A stretch of 64,000 bases of DNA from Bradyrhizobium sp. B097. Its GTDB lineage: Bacteria; Pseudomonadota; Alphaproteobacteria; Rhizobiales; Xanthobacteraceae. The position numbers and the translations under genes are program-made. The notes under the pieces were generated by a model. The model did no database searches. It was not told where the DNA came from and worked only from the letters and a program-made list of their open reading frames with translations. The stretch's first letter is position 1; each line of letters starts with the position of its first letter. Below are positions 27,310 through 36,686 of this stretch, piece after piece. The DNA lies in contig NZ_CP152412.1 of the NCBI RefSeq assembly GCF_038957035.1, positions 868,001 to 932,000 of the forward strand, in the 5' to 3' direction.

Positions 27310-27440
27310 AGGATGTGTGACTGAGGAGCAACGGCTGCCTCAGCAGAATTAGCGGCGGGCAATGCTTCGTCGGAATGACTCGGCGTGTTGCAACCCGGCA
27401 CAGCCCATCTAGGATGGTGCAAAGCGCAACCCGCTTGTTC

Positions 27441-27533
27441 CGTCGTCATGCCCGGGCTTGACCCGGGCATCCATCTTGCTTCGAGGAAGTTCTTGGAGCG
27501 ATGGATTGCCGGGTCAAGCCCGGCAATGACGAG
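27441..27533. repeat. Palindromic repeat doublet, family E-like
   Basis: GTCATGCCCGGGCTTGACCC and CCGGGCATCCAT on the left are mirrored by ATGGATTGCCGGG and TCAAGCCCGGCAATGAC on the right. Ends 12 bp before the GST start, so it probably lies in that gene's leader. Confidence 0.8.
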
Positions 27534-27544
27534 AGTATGCAAGC

Positions 27545-28171
27545 ATGTTCCTGATCGGCCAGTACGACTCGCCCTTTGTCCGCCGCACCGCGATCGCGCT
27601 GCGGCTCTATGGATTGCCGTTCGAGCACAAGCCGTGGTCGACGTTCGGCGATGCGGAAAAGGTTGCGGCCTACAATCCGGTGCGGCGGGTGCCGACGCTG
27701 GTGCTCGATGACGGCGAGGCGCTGATCGAGAGCAGTGCGATCCTGGATTATCTCGACGAGCTGGTCGGGCCGGAGCGGGCGATGATCGCGCGCTCAGGGC
27801 CGGAGCGGCGCAGGCATCTGCGCATCATGGCGCTGGCGACGGGGCTTGCCGACAAGGCGGTGAGCCTGATCTACGAGCGCGTCCTGCGCAAGGAGCAGTT
27901 GAAGCTCTGGGTCGAGCGCTGCGAGGCGCAGATTGCGGGCGTGCTCGCGGTGCTGGAGCAGGAGCGCGCGGCGGTGCAGCCGCCATACTGGCTCGGTGAT
28001 CGCATCGGTCACGCCGACATCGCGGTGGCCTGCGCGCTGCGCTTCACCGGCGAGGCGCATCCGCATCTGTTCGATGCGCGCTATCCGGCGCTGCAGGCCC
28101 ACGCCGCGCGCTGCGAAGCGCTGCCGCCGTTCCAGCAGATCGTGCAGCCGCTGGCGCCGCCGAGCGGTTAG
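27545..28171 (+). CDS. Glutathione S-transferase family protein
   Basis: 208 aa. Thioredoxin-like N-terminal domain (about 1-78) with PFVRRTAIALRLYGLPFEH, RVPTLVLDDGEALIESSAILDYLD (the cis-Pro and glutathione-binding ES motif), then an all-helical C-terminal domain with the N-capping region WLGDRIGHADIAVACALRF. Conjugates glutathione to electrophiles in the cytoplasm. No operon partner. Confidence 0.9.
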   Translation: MFLIGQYDSPFVRRTAIALRLYGLPFEHKPWSTFGDAEKVAAYNPVRRVPTLVLDDGEALIESSAILDYLDELVGPERAMIARSGPERRRHLRIMALATGLADKAVSLIYERVLRKEQLKLWVERCEAQIAGVLAVLEQERAAVQPPYWLGDRIGHADIAVACALRFTGEAHPHLFDARYPALQAHAARCEALPPFQQIVQPLAPPSG

Positions 28172-28206
28172 CGCGCGTATCGTCATCTCTCTCCGCCGTC
28201 CTTATC

Positions 28207-28502
28207 GTCGTCCCGGCGAAGGCCGGGACCCATAACCACGAATGCCGATTATTACGCATCGCTGGAACGGCGAGTCCCGTTAACGACGCCTGCTGCGGCG
28301 TATGGGTCCCGGCCTGCGCCGGGACGACGGCCGAATTTGAGACGCGCAGCGTGCTCAGAACCTTGCACCTTGGACTCACCGTCGTCCTGGCGAAAGCCAG
28401 GACCCATTACCCCGCATCTCAATTGTTGCGCGACGCTGGGGCTGCGATCCCGCTCATCATCGAATGCGGTGGTTATGGGTCCTGGCTTTCGCCAGGACGA
28501 CG
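28207..28502. repeat. Two palindromic repeat doublets, family A (copies 4 and 5)
   Basis: Doublet 4 spans 28207-28239 and 28301-28328 (core CCCGGC/GCCGGG). Doublet 5 spans 28381-28412 and 28469-28502 (core CCTGGC/GCCAGG). Each pair keeps its own base-paired variant. Together with flanks they fill the 527-bp gap between the GST gene and thrC; the rest shows no gene. Confidence 0.8.
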
Positions 28503-28698
28503 AACGGAGAGGGCCGTGCGCAATCCATTCCGTCACGACGTAATTCGCCACCCAGCGCGCCCCCGGGGGCGCGTGCTTCGGGCTACCCATTGCCGGTCCG
28601 ATCTTCTATGGTGAACCACATCGGGTCGCATGCGGCGAACTCGATAATTCCATGATATCAAAGGCTTAAGGCTCTAATCGAAGCCTTTGGAGGGCGGT

Positions 28699-30114
28699 TT
28701 GACGCGGTATATTTCGACCCGGGGTGAGGCCCCGGCGCTTGGCTTCTGCGATGTGATGCTGACCGGGCTTGCCCGTGACGGCGGGCTTTACGTGCCCGAG
28801 ACGTGGCCGCAATTGTCGCCCGAGACCATCGCCGCCTTCTTCGGCCGTCCCTATTGGGAGGTCGCGGTCGAGATCGTCCGGCCGTTTGTCGCCGGCGAGA
28901 TTTCCGACGCCGAGCTCGGCCGCATGGCGAACGAGGCCTATGCCACCTTCCGCCATCCCGCCGTGGTGCCGCTCGACCAGATCGGGCCGAACCAGTTCCT
29001 GCTTGAGCTGTTTCACGGGCCGACGCTGGCGTTCAAGGACGTCGCGATGCAGCTGATCTCGCGGCTGATGGATCATGTGCTGGCCAAGCGCGCGCAGCGC
29101 ACCACCATCGTGGTCGCGACGTCAGGCGATACCGGCGGTGCCGCGGTCGAGGCGTTTGCCAATCTCGACAATGTCGACCTCGTCGTGCTGTTCCCGAACG
29201 GGCGCATCTCCGAGGTGCAGCGCCGCATGATGACGACGACTGGCGCCGCCAATGTCCATGCGCTGGCGATCGAAGGCACGTTCGACGATTGCCAGGCGCT
29301 GGTGAAGGAGATGTTCAACAACCATCGCTTCCGCGACCAGGTGGCGCTGTCGGGCGTCAACTCGATCAACTGGGCGCGCATCGTGGCGCAGGTGGTCTAC
29401 TATTTCACCTCGGCGGTCGCGCTCGGCGCGCCGCAGCGGACGGTGGATTTCACGGTGCCGACCGGCAATTTCGGCGACATCTTCGCCGGCTATGTCGCCA
29501 AGCGCATGGGGCTGCCGATCCGCTGGTTGCGGATTGCCGCCAACGTCAACGACATCCTGCCGCGTACGCTGAAGACCGGCAATTACGAGGTGCGCGAGGT
29601 GCACGCGACGGCGTCGCCGTCGATGGACATCCAGGTGTCCTCGAATTTCGAGCGGCTGTTGTTCGAGGCGAGCGGCCGCGACGCCGATCAGGTTCGCCGC
29701 CTGATGGCCTCGCTGAAGCAGTCCGGCCGCTTCGTGCTGCCGGATGCGACACTGGCCGCGGTGCGCCGCGATTTCGACGCCGGCCGCGCCGACGAGACCG
29801 AGACGGCGGCTGCGATCCGCGCCGCCTGGCGCGAGGCCGCCGATCTCGTCGATCCGCACACCGCGGTGGCGCTTGCGGTCGCCGACCGCGACACCTCGGA
29901 TTCGAAGATCCCGAACATCGTGCTGTCGACCGCGCATGCGGCCAAATTCCCCGATGCGGTCGAGGCGGCCTGCGGAGTGCGTCCGCAGCTGCCGGCCTGG
30001 CTCGGAGGCCTGATGACCAAGTCCGAACATATGACTGTGATGAAGAATGATTCCGCCGAGGTCGAGCGCTTCGTGCTGTCGGTCAGCCGTGCCGCCAAGC
30101 AGGGAGTTGCCTGA
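28699..30114 (+). CDS. thrC: Threonine synthase
   Basis: 471 aa PLP enzyme that turns O-phosphohomoserine into threonine. N-terminus RYISTRGEAPALGFCDV is the family start. The PLP lysine is Lys113 in LAFKDVAMQ. TSGDTGGAAVEAF, LFPNGRISEVQRRMMTT and VPTGNFGDIFAGY are conserved. The TTG at 28699 is taken as start because the protein then begins MTRYIST; GGAGGG stands just ahead. A TTG at 28687 overlaps that ribosome site. TGATG overlap with the M16 peptidase. Confidence 0.95.
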   Translation: MTRYISTRGEAPALGFCDVMLTGLARDGGLYVPETWPQLSPETIAAFFGRPYWEVAVEIVRPFVAGEISDAELGRMANEAYATFRHPAVVPLDQIGPNQFLLELFHGPTLAFKDVAMQLISRLMDHVLAKRAQRTTIVVATSGDTGGAAVEAFANLDNVDLVVLFPNGRISEVQRRMMTTTGAANVHALAIEGTFDDCQALVKEMFNNHRFRDQVALSGVNSINWARIVAQVVYYFTSAVALGAPQRTVDFTVPTGNFGDIFAGYVAKRMGLPIRWLRIAANVNDILPRTLKTGNYEVREVHATASPSMDIQVSSNFERLLFEASGRDADQVRRLMASLKQSGRFVLPDATLAAVRRDFDAGRADETETAAAIRAAWREAADLVDPHTAVALAVADRDTSDSKIPNIVLSTAHAAKFPDAVEAACGVRPQLPAWLGGLMTKSEHMTVMKNDSAEVERFVLSVSRAAKQGVA

Positions 30115-31403
30115 TGAGCGTTGAAATCACCAAGCTGCCGAGTGGCCTGACTGTCGTCACCGACACCATGCCGCATCTGGAGACCGCGGCACTCGGGGTG
30201 TGGGCCGGCGTCGGCGGACGCGACGAGAAGCCGAACGAGCACGGCATCTCGCACCTCCTGGAACACATGGCGTTCAAGGGCACCGCGCGGCGCTCCTCGC
30301 GCGAGATCGTCGAGGAGATCGAGGCCGTCGGCGGCGACCTCAATGCCGGGACCTCGACCGAGACCACGGCCTATTACGCGCGGGTGATGAAGGCCGACGT
30401 GCCGCTGGCGCTCGACGTGCTCTCCGACATCCTCGCCAATCCGTCGTTCGTGCCGGACGAGCTGGAGCGCGAGAAGAGCGTCATCGTCCAGGAGATCGGC
30501 GCAGCGCAGGATACGCCCGACGACGTCGTGTTCGAGCATCTCAACGAGCTCTGCTATCCGGACCAGCCGATGGGCCGCTCGCTGCTCGGCACCGCCAAGA
30601 CGCTGAAGGCCTTCAACCGCGACACGCTGCGCGGCTATCTGTCGACGCATTACCGTGCTCCGGACATGGTGGTCGCCGCCGCCGGCGCCGTCGATCACAA
30701 GCGCGTCGTCGAGGACGTCGCCGAGAAATTCGCCAGCTTCGACGCCACGCCGGCGCCGGCGCCGCAGCCTGCGATGTTCGGCAAGGGCGGCTCGCGGGTG
30801 GTGCATCGCGATCTCGAGCAGGCGCATCTGACGCTGGCGCTCGAAGGCGTGCCGCAGACCGACCTGTCGCTGTTCTCGCTGCAGGTCTTCACCAACACGC
30901 TCGGCGGCGGGATGTCGTCGCGGCTGTTCCAGGAGGTGCGCGAGAAGCGCGGGCTGTGCTACTCGATCTACACCTTCCACGCCCCCTACACCGACACCGG
31001 CTTCTTCGGCCTCTACACCGGGACCGATCCGGCCGACGCGCCGGAAATGATGGAAGTCATCGTCGACGTCATCAATGACGCGGTGGAGACCCTGACCGAG
31101 GCCGAGGTCGCCCGCGCCAAGGCGCAGATGAAGGCCGGCCTGTTGATGGCGCTGGAAAGCTGTTCATCCCGGGCCGAGCAGCTGGCACGCCATGTGCTAG
31201 CCTATGGCCGGCCGCAGACGGTGGAAGAGCTGGTGGCGCGGATCGATGCGGTCTCGGTCGAATCGAGCCGCAACGCCGCCCGCGCGCTGCTGTCGCGCAG
31301 CCGGCCCGCCGTCGTTGCACTCGGCAGCGGCAGGGGTCTGGACACGGCGGTGTCTTTTGCGGAAGGATTGACGAAGTCGAAGGCAAAGACGCTGCTGCAC
31401 TAG
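30114..31403 (+). CDS. M16 family zinc peptidase (processing-peptidase-like)
   Basis: 429 aa. Inverted zinc motif HxxEH (His47, Glu50, His51 in HLLEHMAFKGT), then GGDLNAGTSTETTAYYARV. The C-terminal half has LGGGMSSRLFQEVREKRGLCYSIY, the R/Y pair used for substrate binding. Closest to mitochondrial processing peptidase beta and the PqqF/YmxG group. It is coupled to thrC, a pairing common in alphaproteobacteria, although no metabolic link is obvious. Confidence 0.92.
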   Translation: MSVEITKLPSGLTVVTDTMPHLETAALGVWAGVGGRDEKPNEHGISHLLEHMAFKGTARRSSREIVEEIEAVGGDLNAGTSTETTAYYARVMKADVPLALDVLSDILANPSFVPDELEREKSVIVQEIGAAQDTPDDVVFEHLNELCYPDQPMGRSLLGTAKTLKAFNRDTLRGYLSTHYRAPDMVVAAAGAVDHKRVVEDVAEKFASFDATPAPAPQPAMFGKGGSRVVHRDLEQAHLTLALEGVPQTDLSLFSLQVFTNTLGGGMSSRLFQEVREKRGLCYSIYTFHAPYTDTGFFGLYTGTDPADAPEMMEVIVDVINDAVETLTEAEVARAKAQMKAGLLMALESCSSRAEQLARHVLAYGRPQTVEELVARIDAVSVESSRNAARALLSRSRPAVVALGSGRGLDTAVSFAEGLTKSKAKTLLH

Positions 31404-31414
31404 GAATTCTGCTT

Positions 31415-31600
31415 ACCTCGCCCCGCTTGCGGGGGAGAGCAGAGGCCGCCTGCCGGCGGCCGTGGACGGAGATACGCCGAGGCGGAGCCTCGGCTATAGC
31501 CGAAGGCTTCGGGTGAGGGGGGCTATCCGCAGGCCGAGTTTGCGGAAACGGCCCCTCACCCCGACCCTCTCCCCGCAAGAGCAGGGCGAGGGGGAGCAGC
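31415..31600. repeat. Palindromic repeat, family C (copy 2)
   Basis: CCCCGCTTGCGGGGGAGAG at the left and CTCTCCCCGCAAGAGCAGGG at the right, with inner hairpins GCCGCCTGCCGGCGGC and GAGGCGGAGCCTC. It ends about 20 bp before the acetyltransferase start. Confidence 0.75.
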
Positions 31601-31621
31601 TTGGCGGGGGAGTGTTGGGCC

Positions 31622-32209
31622 ATGGCCCTGTTTCGTTTGCCGTCCGGTGGACCGGCTGCACTGATGCCGCGGGGGCACGGGCTTTTGCTGCGTGCGCCGC
31701 AGATGTCGGATTTCCCGCAATGGGCGCAGTTGCGCGAGTCCAGCCGCGCCTATCTCACGCCATGGGAGCCGATCTGGCCCTCCGACGACCTGACCCGCGC
31801 CGGCTTCCGCCGCCGGTTGCGCCGCTACAGCGAGGATATCGCCGCCGACCGCTCCTATCCGTTCATCATCTTCCGCGAATCGGACGGGGTGATGATCGGC
31901 GGGATCACGCTCGCCAATGTCCGCCGCGGCATCGTGCAGGCCGGCACGATCGGCTATTGGGTCGGCCTGCCGCACGCCCATCGCGGCTACATGACGACGG
32001 CGCTGCGGGTGCTGCTGCCCTCGCTGTTCGGCGAGCTCAACCTGCATCGCATCGAGGCGGCCTGTATTCCCTCCAATGCATCGTCGATCCGCGTGCTGGA
32101 GAAGTGCGGCTTCACCCGCGAGGGCCTGGCGCGGCGCTATCTCTGCATCAACGGGATCTGGCAGGACCACCTGCTGTTCGGCCTGCTGCATGAGGATTTC
32201 CGCGGCTGA
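31622..32209 (+). CDS. RimJ/RimL-type GNAT acetyltransferase
   Basis: 195 aa. GNAT features: TIGYWVGLPHAHRGYMTTALRVLLPSLF (acetyl-CoA binding) and HRIEAACIPSNASSIRVLEKCGFTREGLARRYLCINGIWQDHLLFGLL. The last part is typical of ribosomal-protein N-terminal alanine acetylases (RimJ). ATG 31622 fits the homologous start; a GTG seven codons upstream lies in repeat-derived DNA. Confidence 0.9.
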   Translation: MALFRLPSGGPAALMPRGHGLLLRAPQMSDFPQWAQLRESSRAYLTPWEPIWPSDDLTRAGFRRRLRRYSEDIAADRSYPFIIFRESDGVMIGGITLANVRRGIVQAGTIGYWVGLPHAHRGYMTTALRVLLPSLFGELNLHRIEAACIPSNASSIRVLEKCGFTREGLARRYLCINGIWQDHLLFGLLHEDFRG

Positions 32210-32375
32210 ATCCTAAGCCTATTGGCTGATGGCGGGCGGTATCCGAGCCGTTTCAAGATGCTTTCAACATGCCTTTGCAACATGCCGTTTCAACATGCCT
32301 TGGGTTCGCCGCCATTGGCTTGCTATAACGCCCGCGAAACGGGGAACTCTGGTTTGGAGGCTTTGGGGATATCGC

Positions 32376-33023
32376 ATGGGTGACAGGGTGATCAGGTTCG
32401 CGCTCGCGGCGGCGGTATCGATCGGTCTCGGTGCCACCCTGCTGCCGGAGGCCAGCTCGGCGCAGTCGCTGAGCGACCGCTTCAAGAGCCTGTTCGGCGG
32501 CGGTTCGTCCGATTCGAAGCCGGCGACGCCCGCGGCGCCGCAGCCGCTCAACGATGCCGACGCCCAGTTGACCTGTCCGCCGGTGCAGATCCGCTCCGGG
32601 GCCTCGACCTATTCAGTGGCCGTGGACGGCAAGGAGGCGGTCGGCAACGACGTCAAGTTCCTGGCCTCGATCACGCGCACGGCGCGGCAATGCAATCTGA
32701 ACAGCGGCCAGATCACGGCCAAGATCGGTATCCAGGGGCGGGTCATCGTCGGCCCCTCGGGCGCGCCGTCGACCATCCAGGTGCCGCTGCGCGTCGCCGT
32801 GGTGAAGGGCGGCGTCGGCGAGAGGACGATCGCGACCAAGGCCTACACCACCACGGTGCAGATGGACGACAGCGGCAGCGTGCCGTTCAGCCTGGTCGCC
32901 GAGGATGTCGTCTATCCGGCGCCATCGTCCGCGGACAATGACGATTACATCTTCTATATCGGCTTCGATCCGCAGGCGCTGAAGCCGGAGCCCAAGCCCC
33001 GCGCACCGCACAAGAAGAAGTAG
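32376..33023 (+). CDS. Secreted conserved hypothetical protein, 215 aa
   Basis: Signal peptide (about residues 1-30, ending SSAQS), a short linker SLFGGGSSDSKPATPAAPQP, then a beta-rich domain from LTCPPVQIRSGASTYSV to DDYIFYIGFDPQ, with two Cys and a Pro/Lys-rich tail. Likely periplasmic or lipoprotein-like, though no lipobox is seen. TTGGGGAT precedes the ATG at 32376. I do not recognise the domain. Confidence 0.8.
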   Translation: MGDRVIRFALAAAVSIGLGATLLPEASSAQSLSDRFKSLFGGGSSDSKPATPAAPQPLNDADAQLTCPPVQIRSGASTYSVAVDGKEAVGNDVKFLASITRTARQCNLNSGQITAKIGIQGRVIVGPSGAPSTIQVPLRVAVVKGGVGERTIATKAYTTTVQMDDSGSVPFSLVAEDVVYPAPSSADNDDYIFYIGFDPQALKPEPKPRAPHKKK

Positions 33024-33070
33024 CGGCGGCGGCCGTGACGGGGCCGGTGGAATAAGAAGCAGCAGGAACA

Positions 33071-33107
33071 AAAAAGGCCGGCGCGATCAGCTCGCGCCGG
33101 CCTTTTT
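33071..33107. terminator. Bidirectional intrinsic terminator
   Basis: A 16-bp stem, AAAAAGGCCGGCGCGA (33071-33086) with TCGCGCCGGCCTTTTT (33092-33107), and a 5-base loop. It has T-runs on both strands and ends the 32376 gene and the convergent atp operon. Confidence 0.92.
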
Positions 33108-33128
33108 CTTGAAGGCGTTGTGATCGCG

Positions 33129-33614
33129 TCAGTTCAGCTTGGAACGAACTTCGGCGATGCCCTTGCCGACGAGGTCGTCGGCAACCGAGCCCTTGACCGA
33201 CTGCGACAGGATGGTCGAGGCGGCGGTCACGGCGGCGTTGGCCGCGGCGGCGCGCACATCGGCCACGGCCTGCGCCTCGGCCTGGGCGATCTTGCCCTCT
33301 GCGGTCTTGGTCCGCCGGGCGACAAAATCTTCCATCTTGGCCTTGGCTTCTGCCGCGATCCGTTCGGCTTCGGCCCTGGCGTTGGAGATGATGTCGGCGG
33401 CCTCGCGCTCCGCGCTGGCGCGGCGCGCCTTGTATTCGCCGAGCAGCTTGTTGGCCTCGTCCTTCAGACGGCGGGCGTCGTCGAGCTCGGCCTTGATGCG
33501 CTCGGCACGATGATCGAGCGCCGTCAGCAGGGTGCGATGGACGCCGAGGTAGCCGAACACGACCAGCAGAATGACGAAGGCGATCGCAACCCAGGTTTCC
33601 GGTTCGTAAAACAT
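33129..33614 (-). CDS. atpF: ATP synthase Fo subunit b
   Basis: 161 aa. One N-terminal membrane helix ([17 protein letters not shown]), then a long charged coiled coil ([24 protein letters not shown] ... ) that forms the peripheral stalk. Last gene of the minus-strand Fo operon, three bases after the b' gene. The F1 genes are not in this window, as usual in alphaproteobacteria. Confidence 0.95.
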   Translation of the reverse strand: MFYEPETWVAIAFVILLVVFGYLGVHRTLLTALDHRAERIKAELDDARRLKDEANKLLGEYKARRASAEREAADIISNARAEAERIAAEAKAKMEDFVARRTKTAEGKIAQAEAQAVADVRAAAANAAVTAASTILSQSVKGSVADDLVGKGIAEVRSKLN

Positions 33615-33617
33615 CGT

Positions 33618-34184
33618 CTATCCCTTCAGCGACGCGTCGACGGCGCTGTTGACCGCATTCGCGTCCGGCGTGACGCCGGCGAGTTGCTGGACGATGGCGC
33701 CGGCCGCATCCGCCGCGATGCCGCGGACGTTGCTCATGGCGTTGGTCCGGGTCGTTGCGATCTGCTTCTCGGCGTCGGCGAGCTTGGCCGCCAGCTTCTC
33801 TTCCAGCGCCTTGCGCTCGACTTCCGAGGCCGCGTTCAGCTTCTCGCGGGTCTCGTTGCCGATCGCCTGCGCGTTGGAGCGCGCATTCGCCAGCTCGGTT
33901 TCATAGGCCTTCAGCGCCGCGTCGGACTCGTCCTTCAGCTTCTGCGCTTCGGCCAGATCGCCCTCGATCTTGTTCTGGCGTGCATCGATCGTCCCGCCAA
34001 CGCGCGGCAGGGCGATACGCGACACGATCAGATAGAGCGCGACAAATGCAATCGCCAGCGACACCAGCTGCGAGGCGTAATTGGAGGAATCAAACGGCGG
34101 AAAGGTTCCGCCGTGATGTCCGCCATCGGCCTCGGTGTGGGCGCCGGCATTCTGGCCTTCTGCCTCGCCATGACTCTCAGCCAC
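33618..34184 (-). CDS. atpG: ATP synthase Fo subunit b'
   Basis: 188 aa. A His/Gly-rich acidic N-terminal tail, one membrane helix ([21 protein letters not shown]) and a coiled coil ([27 protein letters not shown] ...). The b' subunit forms a heterodimer with b in the stator, as in photosynthetic bacteria and rhizobia. The usual order c-b'-b is kept. Also called atpX in some genomes. Confidence 0.93.
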   Translation of the reverse strand: MAESHGEAEGQNAGAHTEADGGHHGGTFPPFDSSNYASQLVSLAIAFVALYLIVSRIALPRVGGTIDARQNKIEGDLAEAQKLKDESDAALKAYETELANARSNAQAIGNETREKLNAASEVERKALEEKLAAKLADAEKQIATTRTNAMSNVRGIAADAAGAIVQQLAGVTPDANAVNSAVDASLKG

Positions 34185-34275
34185 GGTGTTCTCCTGTTGC
34201 TGTCATGCGCGCCGCCCTTGGTACGACCTTTGGGCGGCGCGACGGGTTACCGCGAGAGCGGAACCGGGGTGCCGC

Positions 34276-34506
34276 TCAGAGCGGAACGAACAGCAGAAGC
34301 AGCGCGATCAGCAGCGAAAAGATGCCGAGCGCTTCGGTCACGGCGAAGCCGAAGATCAGGTTGCCGAACTGGCCCTGAGCGGCCGAGGGGTTACGCACCG
34401 CAGCGGCGAGGTAGTTGCCGAAGATGATGCCCACGCCGACGCCCGCACCGCCCATGCCGATGCACGCGATGCCCGCGCCGATAAGTTTTGCTGCTGCCGG
34501 TTCCAT
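34276..34506 (-). CDS. atpE: ATP synthase Fo subunit c
   Basis: 76 aa hairpin of two membrane helices. The polar loop is RNPSAAQG, and the proton-carrying acid is the Glu in [13 protein letters not shown] of the second helix. The Gly-rich first helix [21 protein letters not shown] packs the c-ring. AAGGAGCT upstream is a strong ribosome binding site, as expected for a subunit needed in about ten copies. Confidence 0.97.
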   Translation of the reverse strand: MEPAAAKLIGAGIACIGMGGAGVGVGIIFGNYLAAAVRNPSAAQGQFGNLIFGFAVTEALGIFSLLIALLLLFVPL

Positions 34507-34561
34507 TTGTAGCTCCTTGAGAAAGATAGACAGATTGGTGGGTGGAGATTCCCCGGACCGC

Positions 34562-35311
34562 TTAGTGTCCCGGATGAATGGCGTCGTTGAGGTAGATGCA
34601 GGTCAGGATCGCGAACACGTAGGCCTGCAGGAACGCGACCAGCAGTTCGAGCGCGTACAGCGCGACCGTGAGCGCCAGCGGCAGCACGCCGCCGAACCAG
34701 CCGAGCGCGCCCAGCGAGAAGCCGAGCATCGCGACGAAGCCCGCGAACACCTTGAGCGCGATGTGGCCGGCCAGCATGTTGGCGAACAGACGCACGCTGT
34801 GCGAGACCGGCCGCAGGAAGAACGACAGGACCTCGATGAACATGACCAGCGGCAGGATGTACAGCGGAACGCCGGAGGGGACGAAGATCTTGAAGAATTT
34901 CAGACCGTTCTTGTAGAGGCCGTAGAACAGGACGGTGAAGAACACCAGGAGCGCGAGGGCTGCGGTGACGATCAGGTGGCTCGAGATCGTGAAGGTGTAG
35001 GGGATGATGCCCACGAGGTTCGAGACGCAGATGAACATGAAGAGCGAGAAGATCAGCGGGAAGAACTTCATGCCTTCCGCACCGGCGTTGCCGCGAACCG
35101 TGCTGGCGACGAACTCGTAGGAGATCTCGGCGACCGACTGCAGACGTCCCGGAACCAGGTCCCGGCTGCTCGCCAGCATCAGCAGTGCAATCAGCAGCAC
35201 CGCGATGAACATGTAGAGCGACGAATTGGTGAAGGCGATCGTGTGATTGCCGATGTGGCCGAGCGTGAAGAGGGGCTCGATATTGAACTGGTGGATCGGG
35301 TCGATTTTCAT
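34562..35311 (-). CDS. atpB: ATP synthase Fo subunit a
   Basis: 249 aa, five or six membrane helices. The essential Arg is in [19 protein letters not shown], and [25 protein letters not shown] is the conserved C-terminus. It forms the proton half-channels beside the c-ring. The ATG at 35311 ([13 protein letters not shown]) is the family start; an in-frame ATG nine codons upstream has no ribosome site. Confidence 0.95.
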   Translation of the reverse strand: MKIDPIHQFNIEPLFTLGHIGNHTIAFTNSSLYMFIAVLLIALLMLASSRDLVPGRLQSVAEISYEFVASTVRGNAGAEGMKFFPLIFSLFMFICVSNLVGIIPYTFTISSHLIVTAALALLVFFTVLFYGLYKNGLKFFKIFVPSGVPLYILPLVMFIEVLSFFLRPVSHSVRLFANMLAGHIALKVFAGFVAMLGFSLGALGWFGGVLPLALTVALYALELLVAFLQAYVFAILTCIYLNDAIHPGH

Positions 35312-35383
35312 CCGCGCGGCTCTTGGTCCACCGGCCATCGTGCCGGTAATCGAATTTCAAATGTCGTGACTTCCCGCCAGCGC

Positions 35384-35755
35384 TCAGCGCTTGCCCGAGG
35401 CCACGCCCGCGGACCTCACCACGTTGAACACGCCGGCGACGAAGCCGAGCAGCGTTAACACGATGAAGCCGAATGGCGACGTCGACAGCAAACGGTCGAA
35501 TCCCCAGCCAATCGCCGCTCCGACGGCAACGCCCGCGATCAGCTCCGAGGAAAGACGAAAACCGAGCGCCATCGCCGAAGCTCTGGCGGCACTGTCCCCG
35601 CTTTCAGTACCGGATTGATCAGTCTTGCTCCTGCGGCTGTCGCGAATTTCTGACAACCGATGATCGAGACTTCCGAGCCTTGCGGAAAGCGCAGCTTCGT
35701 CAGGAGGCGATTGATCGCGACTTCCACCTGCGCCGTCGTTGGTGTTCTCAGCCAT
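35384..35755 (-). CDS. atpI: ATP synthase assembly protein AtpI
   Basis: 123 aa. A hydrophilic acidic N-terminal half of about 65 residues precedes two membrane helices (LIAGVAVGAAIGWGFDRLL and FIVLTLLGFVAGVFNVV), the AtpI pattern. AtpI helps assemble the c-ring. First gene of the Fo operon, with a promoter at 35822-35850 upstream. Confidence 0.9.
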   Translation of the reverse strand: MAENTNDGAGGSRDQSPPDEAALSARLGSLDHRLSEIRDSRRSKTDQSGTESGDSAARASAMALGFRLSSELIAGVAVGAAIGWGFDRLLSTSPFGFIVLTLLGFVAGVFNVVRSAGVASGKR

Positions 35756-35821
35756 GCTGCGAACACTAACCGAAGCCGCGGATGATGGAAATTGCGCCCG
35801 TCCCCGTCAAAAGCCGCGCGG

Positions 35822-35850
35822 ACCATACTTACCGCGTCTAATCAAGTCAA
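35822..35850 (-). promoter_or_regulatory. Candidate promoter of the atpIBEGF operon
   Basis: On the minus strand, TTGACT (35845-35850), a 17-bp spacer and TATGGT (35822-35827), about 65 bp before the atpI ATG. This is a good sigma-70-type match for a constitutive operon. Confidence 0.6.
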
Positions 35851-36031
35851 GATTGCGTCGTAACCAGTTATTGCTTTGATTCTGCTGGATTTATTTGAAG
35901 ATATTCAAGGTCAGAGTGACGCAGTGTTCGCAGTGCAACAGCTTGTATGCTTTGAAGCGATGTTGCCTGGCATTTCCGGCTCTGCTGGGATCGCCGAAAG
36001 TCCTTATCCTCTCATGCAGTCAAGGTTCCGC

Positions 36032-36655
36032 ATGTCACGCCAGATCGATTACTACTTCTCGCTGCAATCGCCCTGGGCCTATATCGGTCACAAGCCCTTC
36101 GTGCGGCTCGTAAGTACTTACGATCTCAAGGTAAATTACCGGCCCGTGCTGCTGGTCGATTTGTTCTCGGAGACCGGCGGGCTGCCGCTCGCCCAGCGCC
36201 ATCCGGTGCGGCAGCGCTACCGGATGATCGAGTTGCAGCGCTGGCGCGACAAGCGCGGGCTGAATTTTCACCTGCAGCCGGCCAATTGGCCGTTCAATGG
36301 GCGGCTTGCCGATGGCGTCGTGATCGCGCTGCTCGAGGCTGGCCTCGACCCCGAACCGTTCTTGCAACGCGCCTATCCCGCGGTGTGGGAGCTTGAGCTC
36401 AATCTTGCCGATGCTGCAACGCTCGTGAAGCTCGCCGACGATGCAGGCTTGCCCGGCCGGCAGCTGGTGGAGCGCTCGGGCTCCGATGCGATCAGCGCGG
36501 CCTATGAGCAGAATCGCCAGACTGCATTGGACGCCGGCGTATTCGGCTCGCCCGGCTATGTGCTCGATGGCGAGGTGTTCTGGGGGCAGGACCGGATCGA
36601 ATTGCTCGAGGACGCGTTGAAGTCAGGCCGCAAGCCCTATAGCTCTGTGGTCTAG
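36032..36655 (+). CDS. DsbA-like 2-hydroxychromene-2-carboxylate isomerase family protein
   Basis: 207 aa thioredoxin-fold protein with a helical insertion. The start IDYYFSLQSPWAYIGHKPFVRL has Ser in place of the redox Cys (SPWAY), as in HCCA isomerases and kappa GSTs. Later motifs are GVFGSPGYVLDGEVFWGQDRIELLEDAL. These glutathione-dependent enzymes act in naphthalene-type aromatic degradation, but many members have other roles. The ATG at 36032 with AAGG upstream is chosen over earlier in-frame starts. No aromatic catabolic genes are adjacent. Confidence 0.88.
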   Translation: MSRQIDYYFSLQSPWAYIGHKPFVRLVSTYDLKVNYRPVLLVDLFSETGGLPLAQRHPVRQRYRMIELQRWRDKRGLNFHLQPANWPFNGRLADGVVIALLEAGLDPEPFLQRAYPAVWELELNLADAATLVKLADDAGLPGRQLVERSGSDAISAAYEQNRQTALDAGVFGSPGYVLDGEVFWGQDRIELLEDALKSGRKPYSSVV

Positions 36656-36686
36656 GGGCAGGAATCAGGTTGAGGCGGAGCAAGCC

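Noticed and set aside
28207..28502. Repeated palindromes considered as a CRISPR array
   Set aside because: Units are paired hairpins with variable cores and uneven spacing, with no regular spacers and no cas genes.
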